64,000 nt of DNA. It comes from Adineta steineri (Eukaryota; Rotifera; Eurotatoria; Adinetida; Adinetidae). Both the position numbers and the translations under genes were made by a program. The notes under the pieces were generated by a model. It was not told the DNA's origin. It saw only the letters and a program-made list of their open reading frames with translations, and searched no databases. The stretch is from NCBI GenBank assembly GCA_905250115.1, contig CAJNOI010000050.1, positions 522,571-586,570 on the forward strand. The letters are read 5' to 3'. Positions 37,901-47,592 of this stretch are shown here, piece by piece (the stretch's first letter is position 1; each line of letters opens with the position of its first letter).

Positions 37901-39939
37901 TTTAACGTCAACTCATAAAGCACGGTATGAAGAAATCTAAGAATTTAATTTGATATTATATTTATTTTAGTATTCAACGATTTTTAAATGAATTAGAAAA
38001 ATCATTAAATACAACAACAAGAAAAGAACCATTGAATACAACAAATTTTCTAGCATGTCAACGAATTCTTACTGAATTTGTTAAAATTTTTGATATACAT
38101 AGTTATGAAAAGGTTTTTATTTTGAAAATTATTTACATATACATATTATTTGAATTCATTTCTTACAGGATTCACCCCTTGAACAACGTGTATTTTTTAG
38201 TCTGAATGGTTATACAACATTAACAAAATTGATTGAATTACGTGCAGAATGTCATAAACCACCACTTGCACCTGAAAGGTACTTTATATATATATGTAAA
38301 ATAAAATAATTATGTATTGAAATTTTTTTAGTCTTATTGCATTAACTGTATCAGTTTATCGAGCGGCAACAAATAATAATGTAGATAATGCACTTTATAT
38401 ATTAAATAGTGGTAAAATTTTAATACTTGTTGAAAGTTTAGTTCGACATTTAACTGTAAGTTCAATTTTTTTAGATTAAATAAAATCATTTTTTTCTAGG
38501 GTTTAAAAATTGATGATTTAACAACATCTAATAATGATCATCAAAGTGAAAGCGAAAAATTAGCTCAAATTGATTTAGTAACGAATCTAGCGGAAATACT
38601 TGCTAGTCTTATAACAATGTACAATTCAGTCATGAATGATATACGAAAACATGAAATTGAAACTAATGAAGATAAATTAATTATAAGTCGTTTAACTGAT
38701 TTTATTAGGTATTCTTCAAAAAAAAATGATTTCAAAACGAAATTTTTATTATTATTTTATTTAGTTATATGGCTAATATTGCTATACTTGATCGGATAGC
38801 AGCATTCTTTCGTTCAGCCAGAGCAATTGTAAATACAACAAAATCACGTATACCTGATATGATTACTCATTTACTTAATCTTTTACAACAAATGATTTAT
38901 TTTTCTCGACCAAAGTAAAATTTTCATTGTATTTATCAAAGAATGAATATGTATTTCTCTAATTAACAGAATATATCTACCACCATTTGGTCAATCATCA
39001 AAAAAATCTGTGAATGATCCAGCTCAAGTATTGAGTATAATGAAAACAACAAATTTCTGTGAAATTTTTTCTTTACTCTATGGTATTCTTATTCATGACA
39101 CTGACAATAATAATAATAATAATAATAATAACCAAACAATGCATGATAATAATAGTCCAATAACTTTACATGAAAAAACACTTATCATTCTGAATAATTC
39201 GTTAATTTTATTAAATACAATTGCAATACTTGATCTTGATATATTTCAAGTTTGAATAAAATTTTAATTTGAAAAGAAAAACGAAACAAGTTTATTTTTT
39301 CTAGACTATTCTCGGTGAAGAAACAATTTCACTTCAACTTCGTCATGTTGCTAATTATATTCTTGCATATTGTCATAATCAACAAACAACAATGAATGAT
39401 ACATTATTACATCAAATTATTCTTCTTATTGGTTATTATTCAGTTTTAAATCAAGATAATCAAGTTAGTTTTGATTTCAATATAAAAAAAATTCATCTTT
39501 TGTTTTGTTTTTTAAATAGTGTCGATTGGCTTTTGGTAATCGACCAACTGTATTACAACAATTATCATGTTTACCATTTCGTTATTTTGTTGAATCAAAA
39601 TATATGGATATACTTTTTCCAACATTAATTGCTTGTTCATATGATTGTGAAGCAACACGAACAATTCTTCAAACGGAAATGTCACTGGATCTTATTGTCA
39701 ATTTTATTCAAGTTCGTTAATTTTAGATATTTATTTAAGATTTTTTCTTTCTTTATATATAGATAAAATTAACTGAAACAAAAATGACGAATGAAGATAC
39801 ATTTGCCTTTTATATGAGATTTCCACGTGATGAATGGAATAATGCATTGAAATATTATCGACCAATATCAAAATTAACTACAAATCAAATCGAATCTCAT
39901 GATGATGAAGAAAAAGAAAATATTGAAATTAAATCTTAA
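34939..39939 (+). pseudogene. SCAPER: SCAPER, near-complete but interrupted in exon 6
   Basis: Exon 1 is only 8 bases (34939-34946, ATGAATCG) and joins 35015 in phase. The N-terminal domain has RYWTFLFDNLKRSIEQIYQT and CEADQDP, as in SCAPER (S-phase cyclin A-associated protein in the ER). A long coiled coil follows at about 36560-37080. A C2H2 zinc finger CCTICNIL...DLHLHTHLRGTRH spans 37424-37550. The helical C-terminal region ends with FGNRPTVLQQLSCLPFRYF and the stop near 39939. In exon 6 the frame shifts near 36030 and then meets an in-frame TAA at 36114-36116; both lie in clearly coding sequence (SLTAALEAEQERTIASLMAE). Every other exon is open. A 118-base splice, 36000-36117, would remove both faults in frame but would also remove conserved residues. 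Confidence 0.85.
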
Positions 39940-40748
39940 AATGTAAAAAAACATATATATATATTTATTTTGTATGTTGAAGAGTAAAAGACAAAAATAA
40001 AGACGTTTTTTGTGATTTATTCAATTCTTGTTTTTCCTGATTTCTACACTTTTTGTAATAAATTTAACACGTCCATTTTTCCATAATAATCATGAAATTC
40101 AATTCTTGTTATTTGTTTCATTACTGTTACTATTGCGGATGATAAATAGCTAATAAGTCATGCGTATTTGATTATTATAAACAGAAATGACGCTATGAAT
40201 GTTGGTTGGTCACAATAGAATGAATGTAGAATTAATCCGCGCAGAGCTTAAAATAAGGATAAATGATAATTTTTTCTGTGATCACTTTTATAAACATATA
40301 TTATCTGAAATACACTTGTTAAAAGGCATCCAAAAAAAATGAAAAAAAACATTGAGATGATGCTGCATAATGTTTTTTGTTGAATCTCTCAATTTACTTA
40401 ATATATACATAGATTATTTTTTTATCTTTTTTCTGAAAGTTTTTGATGTAAAAAGGGTAGGCGGGTATGCATGAAGGTCACGGCTATACACATATCCGCA
40501 CCCACAAACACCCACACCCACACTCTCAAGATGCCTACATGATGATTTACTAGAAACAATTACTTAACAAGCATAAAATCTTATATATTAATGGTTTGAA
40601 AAAATTGATATTCATCTCTGGTTTATAAATAATCTGTTTAAAATTGGGCATAATCCTCTTCTGAGTTATATCATACGATTATACTTGAGAAAATTCATTA
40701 TAACAAGCTAGATAGACTTAGCTCATATAAATGTATGTAAAATGTTTA
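39940..40748. other. Intergenic, with the first telomere-like patch
   Basis: SCAPER 3' UTR and AT-rich DNA. At about 40457-40534 there is a G-rich arm (GTAGGCGGGTATGCATG) and a C-rich arm (CACCCACAAACACCCACACC) followed by CTCAAGATG. No gene. Confidence 0.5.
40457..40534. repeat. Telomere-like (TGTGGG) hairpin patch 1
   Basis: The C-rich arm is made of CACCCA/CACACCC units, the complement of TGTGGG-type repeats. It ends in CTCTCAAGATG, a terminus shared with the patches at 46.0 and 50.7 kb. Confidence 0.6.
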
Positions 40749-42269
40749 TCAATGAGTTAAAACGTTCTGCTCCTTTTGTTTTGGGAACAAATATTCCAAT
40801 ATATTGAAATTCCACGATGAGCTTGTTGTTTGTGTTTTTGGCTGTTTCGTAGTTAGCCATTCCGGTTGTCTGACTGGCTGGGCTACCATTAGTTCAATCG
40901 GCGCTGATTTTCGTGGTTTTTCTATTGTTATTGCTGCACACGCCCCCGCTGGTGGTGGTGGAGGACCACCATGGAGGAATTGGGCTATTGCGAACATTAA
41001 CGATTTGAATACGTCGTCGTCGTCTACTTTAAAGTCACTATGGAATTCATTTGAAATGGATATGAATAAAGCAGCTACGACGGCATTAGGATTCATTTCC
41101 AGATCAAGAACCGATATACTCAGACGAATCTTTTTGGGACCAACTGTGAACCCGGTGCCTAGAAATTGTACTTCAATGCCATCTACGCCAACAGCAAATC
41201 CAGTGCTAGCCTTTAGACCACAACTAAGATGCACTGGGCCTACATTGAGCTCGACACTAGCTAGAATGAATTTAAAACCAGCTGACACACCAGCCATGCT
41301 AACCTCAGCGTTCGCCGATGCACATAATAAGTTTACTCTAGCATCGATCACGCTGCCGCCAGTGCTAGCTTGATATAGACCTGCACGCGCATAAGCTCCT
41401 TTCCTCCATGTCCTGTCTGACTGATAGCTACCTTTATTGGCAAAGCACGACTCGTGTCTGGCCCAAGCTTCTCTGTCGTAGTTGTCATACATATCGAGTA
41501 GGGTCGCACTGTTTACAGTACAATTGAACATCATGCGAAGCTCGGCACTTTTCTTTGCTGCTTCTTTAACCTCATTTGCATTTCTTGGCAAGCTGTTCTG
41601 CACCACCCATTTAAATGTAGAATTTTTAATGGTAGCAAGACGTTTTGTATTTATTGCACGTGGATCTTCGAAATTTTTTGGATTTTGATTACCATCTTCC
41701 GCATGTTCATGTTCAACTTTCGAGCTTTCTAGATTTTCTTCACAATTTTTGCACGGTGGCTTGCTAATGCCTATTTTGCTTATGGTTATATTTTTCTCTT
41801 GCGCATATGACAATATTTGCATTTCGGCATGAGATTTGGCATTCTCCTGCGGTGTTTGTGGCGTTTGTCTCGTTGTTATGACCTGTGTTGTATAGCAACC
41901 ATGTTTGTTCAAAGATGCTAACGTGCTCTCGACAACGATCACGTCCTCTTCTTTCATGCCAAATCGGCCATATTCAATGCCGGATTTACTTTCCGTATTC
42001 GCATTTCGCTCTTTTATGTTGACTGCCACAATAAGTGTGTCGTTTGAGTTGTTTACACCTACTGCCACCGTGTCGTAGTTTCTCTCGTCAATCTCAACAC
42101 GCTTGTCCGTATTCGCTTCGTACAAGTTGTCTCTTATACGAACGCTTATCTTATTTAAATCGTTGGCTGATATTGTTCTTGGCAACTGGACGCCATCGGA
42201 TCCATACCTGAATGCATATAGATAGGTTTCTGTCTGGTTGCAGCGCGGTGGCCCTTGACTATTCCCCAT
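40749..42269 (-). CDS. Deaminase-fold protein, intronless, probably horizontally acquired (506 residues)
   Basis: One uninterrupted 1,521-base frame, clearly GC-richer than its neighbours. The N-terminal region has predicted strands (YDTVAVGVNN, DTLIVAVN). It then has the zinc-dependent deaminase signature: HAE at residues 147-149 (SHAEMQILSYA) and PCKNC at 172-176, with 22 residues between Glu and the Pro-Cys. His and two Cys would bind zinc and Glu would shuttle the proton. Residues about 285-400 are Gly/Ala/Val-rich (SANAEVSMAGVSAGFKF, GVDGIEVQFLGTGFTVG), and a poly-Pro stretch follows. The N-terminus MGNSQG could be myristoylated. Such deaminases occur in bacterial polymorphic-toxin and nucleic-acid-editing families, so nucleotide, DNA or RNA cytidine or adenosine are all possible substrates. 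Origin by transfer is inferred from lack of introns and base composition. Confidence 0.78.
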   Translation of the reverse strand: MGNSQGPPRCNQTETYLYAFRYGSDGVQLPRTISANDLNKISVRIRDNLYEANTDKRVEIDERNYDTVAVGVNNSNDTLIVAVNIKERNANTESKSGIEYGRFGMKEEDVIVVESTLASLNKHGCYTTQVITTRQTPQTPQENAKSHAEMQILSYAQEKNITISKIGISKPPCKNCEENLESSKVEHEHAEDGNQNPKNFEDPRAINTKRLATIKNSTFKWVVQNSLPRNANEVKEAAKKSAELRMMFNCTVNSATLLDMYDNYDREAWARHESCFANKGSYQSDRTWRKGAYARAGLYQASTGGSVIDARVNLLCASANAEVSMAGVSAGFKFILASVELNVGPVHLSCGLKASTGFAVGVDGIEVQFLGTGFTVGPKKIRLSISVLDLEMNPNAVVAALFISISNEFHSDFKVDDDDVFKSLMFAIAQFLHGGPPPPPAGACAAITIEKPRKSAPIELMVAQPVRQPEWLTTKQPKTQTTSSSWNFNILEYLFPKQKEQNVLTH

Positions 42270-43616
42270 TCGCAGACTTGGGTGATTAGTTGACGTTGAC
42301 GGGTCTTGGTGTCACTTTTGTTCTAAATATAAATAAAACGCCGATTGATACCACTACAATAATAATGCTGAAAATCTCTAAACTATACATACCCTAACTC
42401 TTTTGTATTTTCTATTCGAAGACAACTCAAAGAGATGTGAAGTTGTGGGCACGGTTGTGGATGATGATGAATGATCTTAACTTTACCCTTACTCTCATCC
42501 TCTTACCACAACATATCCTCCAAATATCATTAAATTTGGTCGCTCATAGGTACAATTTGTTTAGGGTGAGAGTCTTATGCTGAAAATTTCAGCATATTTT
42601 AAAGATGATTAGGCTTCTTCAGAGACGAAATTTTAGGTCAAAACTCGATTACTTTTTCTATCCTCAATATCAAAAAAGTTGGTCAAAAATAAGGTGTGAA
42701 GACCATAATTAGGCTCCAGAAGCCTATAGTAAGAAAACTTTTTAGCCTCTGTTAGTTTCATTGAGAACGCCTTGTGACATTTATATAAGGTTAAATAATC
42801 GATGCCATCTGAGAAGATTCTCTCGTAAATTTTTCGGTTTCCCAATCTTAATGCATCTCACTTTGCGAAACAAGTGTTACCATGTGATTATGAAACGATT
42901 AGTTGTAATATATTCCTTATCTACCACAAAACTATGATAGTTCATCACAAACAAACATTTCTCAGTAATCAATCGTTGTTAACTTTCTATAGTACAGTGA
43001 CAGTGCGTCTAGCAAATAAGCAGAAGGCACATGAGTTGGATCCTACGAAAGAATGGCTTCTCTTCTGTTCTCTTCAAATTTTATCACGTTGATGAATGTT
43101 GGTTATGAGTCATAACATTACACTCTTACAAAAATGCTCTCTTGGCGAATAAGAATGAATAGTCGTTACTTACGATTCTTCTTTTGAAAATAGTTGTTAT
43201 ATTACTTTTTGATGTATGTGCCACTGTTATTGTATTTCGCTGGCCTAAAAGAAACACTGTAAAATGCTAAAAATTTATGTGTTATATACAGCACTGCAAG
43301 AGGATTTCGCAATGTTGCCTATGAGAGAAGAGCAAACATGTTTGTGAATCACTACGCACATCAAGAATATACTTTATCTTTTAGAAAGAACAAACAGTGA
43401 TGTAAATTGGAAAAATCTTTCTGTGCTTTGTGACTGATATCATGAAACTCCGATGTATACGTAAGACCATTTTGCACAATAAAGATGCTTGAGTCATATA
43501 ATATTTTATTATCTTTTTTCGAATGTATGGTCTTTTTTTTATTTCGAACTGAATTTTGAAAAAAATGAGTCACACTTTCTACAAAAAGCAAGAAACTAAG
43601 CAGTTAAGGAGACTAA

Positions 43617-43672
43617 GGGGTGTGAGTGTGGGTGTGGGTAGTGTGTGGGTATCGGTGTGGAGTAAGGGGACA
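43617..43672. repeat. Telomere-like G-rich patch 2
   Basis: The plus strand has GGGTGTGAGTGTGGGTGTGG followed by GTGTGGGTATCGGTGTGG: imperfect TGTGGG units without a C-rich partner arm. Confidence 0.6.
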
Positions 43673-43983
43673 GTACTGTCAAACCTAAAAGTTGAATTTA
43701 ACTATTCCAACTGTCCAACTATTCAACTATTTGAACTATTTAAACTATTCAAGTTTTCTGTTATTCCTCTATGTACACATAGACGCCTATAGGTCGCGGC
43801 TCTTCAAAGGGCGCTGCACGGCCCCCACGCTGCGACGCTGATATAAAAGATGTGTTTTCGGAAGGTTTCGGATCTTCACTTGTATCGATGAAATCGTGGA
43901 AACTAGTATTTCTTTGCTTGTCATTGATCAATAGATGAATGAGAGTTAGAGGAAAATTGCATCTCTATTTTTTTACAATAACT

Positions 43984-44092
43984 GAGGGTGGGTATGGGTC
44001 GGTGAGTGTGAGTGTTGGCGTGTGGATATGGGTGGGTGGGTGGATGTGAATGTAGAATGAACAGTGCCTACACCCGCACACTCATCCTCAAA
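43984..44092. repeat. Telomere-like hairpin patch 3
   Basis: The G-rich arm (GTGGGTATGGGTCGGTGAG, GGTGGGTGGGTGGATGTG) is followed after about 25 bases by a short C-rich arm (CTACACCCGCACACTCATCC) ending in CTCAAAA. Confidence 0.6.
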
Positions 44093-44941
44093 AATGGGCC
44101 AAGTCAACTTCTTATGCGCTTTTTCCCTTTCTCTTGATTTTTGACGGGAATCTATGCATAATTAATTTTATTAATTAATTTGCAAGACTTCTTTTGACGA
44201 ATTGCTCTGTTTAGGCGGATCAGATATATTGAGTTAAATTCTTACTTAAAACATCCACTTGCAAGATCAATACTATAGATTATGGTATGGATGTAGGTGT
44301 GATTATTTTTATTTTCAATCCACACCAACAATCTCATGTCTGATATAGATTAGACATGATCTTCATTACAATGCTTGATCTGAATTAATTGTTTATTAAA
44401 TCGTGTGTGAGTGAGGTTGTTGGTGGAGAATGAGCTTGAATTAAGGGTAAGTCAAATAAACACGCCTTTACCCTTAAATTTATATTTTGTTCTTGTAACT
44501 AATAAAACTTCGATTCAACATGGCTGGGGAGCAATATTCGAGTTAATAATGATGTTTACGTGAGGAAAATATTCCTGAACGAGATGGTCTGATATCATAT
44601 AAATTATATGTTATAGTCACGAATCACCACTAAAAAGTGTATCCAGGTAACCGACATATGGTTTTGAAGCTTAATGTTTTTCTTTCAGGGTTTGTTTACC
44701 ATTTTATGGGAAATTGAAAGTTACATAATGTATCAAAAAAATGCAAGTGGATATACTGTCAAGCATCGATCTGCATGAATTGATTAAGTACAGCACCTCC
44801 TATCTACGTTTGCCCACATGAATTGAGTAAATAAATGACATATAACATTTGTTACTTATGTACATTCTGAAATCGAACATTATGAAAACAATCAACGATT
44901 GTTTGAAATATTCTTTATTAGCTTTACATTTACAGATAAAA

Positions 44942-45294
44942 TTAATGTTTCAAAGAAGTATATTGAAATCGTATTGGTTGTAAAGAATTTCGAAGAGTGT
45001 TTATTTGATTTTGCCAATATCCTATATACAAAACGTCAATAATCATACTTTTGATGTATCGTAGTATTATAAAAATCTTTTAATAATTGAAGAGTCAAAT
45101 CTTCATAATTATTAATAATAAGTACAGGAAGTTGTTGAAAAATTGAATTTATTCGTTTATTTATAATAATTGGTGTTGGACCAGGATAAAGTGCTTCCCA
45201 AATACGATAACAATCCATTTTATTACCTGATGATGATAAAACAAATTTACTGCTTGCTATATGTAAATAATATCTGCATTGATCAATTCTTGAG
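44942..45294 (-). pseudogene. Exostosin-family glycosyltransferase remnant
   Basis: Read on the minus strand, IDQCRYYLHIASSKFVLSSS is followed by GNKMDCYRIWEALYPGPTPI and LPVLIINNYEDLT. This is the donor-binding end of exostosin-like glycosyltransferases (the D-x-x-R-x-W-E-A-L-x-G-x-x-P-I pattern). After KYDY a TGA at 45036 and a shift of frame follow. The original sequence resumes as GYWQNQINTLRNSLQPIRF and stops at 44942. The 5' side is cut at about 45290 by a telomere-like repeat running into the assembly gap. Not functional as it stands. Confidence 0.6.
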
Positions 45295-45407
45295 GATGGG
45301 TGTGGGTNNNNNNNNNNNNNNNNNNNNNNNNNNNNNNNNNNNNNNNNNNNNNNNNNNNNNNNNNNNNNNNNNNNNNNNNNNNNNNNNNNNNNNNNNNNNN
45401 NNNNNNN
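45288..45407. repeat. Telomere-like patch 4 and assembly gap
   Basis: TTGAGGATGGGTGTGGGT leads directly into about 100 N (45307-45407). The assembler evidently failed in a longer TGTGGG-type repeat, so the true length is unknown. Confidence 0.75.
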
Positions 45408-45595
45408 TAATGTATAAACTAATGTTTTTTTTGTTTCTCTTTATTTCAATTTAATAAAGATCAAAGTTAACAGCTAATTTATACAAATAATGAATTAAAA
45501 GATATGCAGAGGAAAAAAGAAAAGGAAAATAGTAGATGAGAGATACCAACATTATCTAATATCTTCGTCATTTATCAGTAAATAGTTCCATCTAT

Positions 45596-45838
45596 TCACA
45601 AAAATATAATAATAAACATTAAGAGAAAATGAAAAAAAAGTGAATCTTTACACAAACAGAAAATATCTGAATATAAAGAAAAACATGTTAAATTGTTTTC
45701 AAAAAAATTATTATCACAAATCAGATGTAGTCGTGTTTCGCAATCACTTGAATTTATAGCAGCAACAGCAGCCATAAATTCTGAAAAATTAATTTTGTCA
45801 CTTTTGTCTTTACAGATTGTCGGCAAAGTGTACCAGAT
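45596..45838 (-). pseudogene. EF-hand protein remnant
   Basis: The minus strand reads DKSDKINFSEFMAAVAAI, the second half of an EF-hand loop and its exit helix as in neuronal-calcium-sensor-like proteins, followed by a diverged stretch. No upstream exon with a complete calcium loop is seen. The 5' side abuts a 24-base repeat (45815-45838) that recurs at 46850-46873. Assignment rests on one motif. Confidence 0.35.
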
Positions 45839-46019
45839 CCGTTTCCGATGCCATTTTAACTGATGCTTCAGGAAGAATTAATGTAGGCGATATTTTTTCC
45901 AAATCGAATTCATAATTATTGGGATAAACATACATGTTATCATAATCAATATTTGTTATTTTTCTCATTCGTCCAATTACTGTTTCTTCATTTTGGTTGA
46001 TAACATCTTTCTATGCATC

Positions 46020-46082
46020 TGCAGGTAATTGAGGGTGTGCGTGTGGGTGTGTCTTCTTTGGGTGCACTCACACTCACACCTT
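46020..46082. repeat. Telomere-like hairpin patch 5
   Basis: The G-rich arm GAGGGTGTGCGTGTGGGTG and C-rich arm GTGCACTCACACTCACACC lie 10-15 bases apart and are followed by TTCAAGATG, close to the terminus of patches 1 and 7. Confidence 0.6.
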
Positions 46083-46607
46083 CAAGATGCTTTTTCTCTT
46101 AAAAAATAAATTTTCTTAAAATAATTTTTATTTCTATAAATTCCATTCATGTTCATTCATCTTCATCCTGTGTCTTTCAAGAAACAAGAAAATCAAAAAA
46201 ATAAAAATGATTTCATCAGAAATATTTTTCTTTTCGAAGAGAAATCTAATAAAAAATTATTTATCTACATTTAAAGGTGTTTCCCTTAATTTACATGGTT
46301 TTTTTGTAAATGTGAAAAATATTTGATTTCGTTATTCTATAAAACTAAGTTTTTCCTAATTCAATTGCCTTTCAAATTCTTTTAATTTTATTCATTTTGA
46401 CTTTTCAGTTTAAAATTAAAAATAGCAAATATCTATTTACTATTTTTTTCTAAAAATTAAAAGCAAATTTATTTATCTTATTAATAGAAACTTTTTAATT
46501 TATTTTTATTTATTTTTGTTGAAGATTTTTCATAAACTAATATCTTCTTGTTTATTTTTCAAAAACAAAAAACAAAACTTTAACAAATTAAATAACAATT
46601 TTTAATT

Positions 46608-46735
46608 TTAAAGTTTTTCGTATTTTTGGACTCGACCATTGTATGAGTCAGCAACATATAAACTTCCTTCGTTGTCAAATGCCAAACTCGTGGGTGTATT
46701 CAATTGAATTGATTGTTGGTGTGGGTGCGGATGTT
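46608..46735 (-). pseudogene. NHL-repeat protein 3' remnant
   Basis: The minus strand reads TPTSLAFDNEGSLYVADSYN then GRVQKYEKL and a stop, a textbook NHL beta-propeller blade (x-P-x-x-x-A-x-D ... L-Y-V-A-D-S-x-N-x-R-V). Upstream it runs into a GTGTGGGTGCGG telomere-like stretch (about 46712-46735), so only the last blade is left. Confidence 0.5.
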
Positions 46736-46776
46736 TAATATCATTACACGTACACCTAATTATGATGACAAAACAA

Positions 46777-46873
46777 ATTGTCAGCAAAATGTAAGTAAAT
46801 TGCAATTGCAGGCAAAAAGTACCTGTCGGTAAAATCGCGTCGACAAACTGATTGTCGGCAAAGTGTACCAGAT
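46777..46873. repeat. Short degenerate tandem repeat with a distant copy
   Basis: Variants of ATTGTCGGCAAAGTGTACC occur at 46777, 46805, about 46823 and 46851. A perfect 24-base copy of the last is at 45815-45838. They may be subterminal repeats of a DNA transposon or a fragment of a larger repeat. Confidence 0.5.
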
Positions 46874-46984
46874 ACAAAATAACGAATAAACCATATGGTA
46901 AATGACTTTATTGTTCTTGTAGTCATTATTTATGTTGAACAGATGTTTAAATGAAGCATAATGTTGACCAAATATTATATTGAA

Positions 46985-47480
46985 TTGTAAATTAATAAGA
47001 TCATCCTAAAATAAAATCATTTAGTAAGACATTAATTTACAAAAATGAGCTTACTTTAGTTATACCACAGTTTATCATTGCTGGTGCTGTTGGATGTACA
47101 TAAGTGAAGTTGTCAGCGATTCGCCTATGACGCGTTTCAATACTTCTTCCAAGCACAACCCAACTAGTTCTATAGAATGGTGTGCTCAGGTTTTTCGTAA
47201 CTCAAAATAAATGTTTTAGTCGAGAGATGGCGCCACCAAAACCGGAATCATTTTACTTTAAGCTACGAAAAATCTGAGCACACCATTCGGTAGAGATCGT
47301 CGAGTTGCACTTGGAACTCGTCTGGGACACATCGTAGACGAATCGCCGGTGGAAATATTCGAATCGGCTAGTTACTTCACTTACGTGTTGGATGTATACC
47401 TATCAAAAAAATATTATCAGTATAAATAAAACAAAACTTTCTTTTTTAACTTAAAATAAATATTGAACTTTACTCGATCC
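46985..47480 (-). pseudogene. Unidentified gene remnant split by a MITE
   Basis: Three exon-like pieces on the minus strand: IVVYDNELIIVD (about 47520-47470), IHPTAPAMINCGITK (47400-47055 across the insertion) and DDLINLQFN plus FGQHYASFKHL in another frame (47008-46930). Splice-like sites separate them, but the first junction is out of frame and the last piece changes frame. I do not recognise the family. The middle piece is interrupted by the foldback element at 47098-47386. Confidence 0.35.
47098..47386. mobile_element. 289-bp foldback MITE with 9-bp target duplication
   Basis: The ends are ACATAAGTGAAGT and, inverted, ACGTAAGTGAAGT. Both arms continue as diverged inverted repeats toward the middle, including GAATGGTGTGCTCAG on the left and its complement on the right. 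The 9-base GTTGGATGT flanks both sides (47089-47097 and 47387-47395) as a perfect target-site duplication. No open frame is present. The 9-base duplication points to Mutator-like transposases supplied in trans. Confidence 0.82.
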
Positions 47481-47520
47481 ACAATAATAAGTTCATTATC
47501 ATATACAACAATAAAACAAC

Positions 47521-47592
47521 AGTGTGTGAGTGTTAGTGCCCTTTGCTTATTTAAAATGGGCCCCCACACCAACACCTACCCCGCACCCTCAA
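47521..47592. repeat. Telomere-like hairpin patch 6
   Basis: GTGTGTGAGTGTTAGTG on the left and CCCCCACACCAACACCTACC on the right form an imperfect inverted pair with about 25 bases between them. It ends CACCCTCAATTC. Confidence 0.5.

Larger units (their letters stand above)
42270..44941. other. 2.7-kb repeat-bearing DNA, no intact gene
   Basis: It contains telomere-like patches at 43617-43672 and 43984-44092, a 21-base palindrome at 42576-42596 (TATGCTGAAA and its complement around one base), and a GC-rich patch at about 43793-43835 followed by a TATA-like GATATAAAAG. Short open frames have no recognisable domains. Confidence 0.45.

Noticed and set aside
40804-41373. 189-residue open frame on the plus strand
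   Set aside because: It lies fully antisense to the deaminase gene. The GC-richer codons of that gene leave the opposite strand open by chance; no domain is visible.
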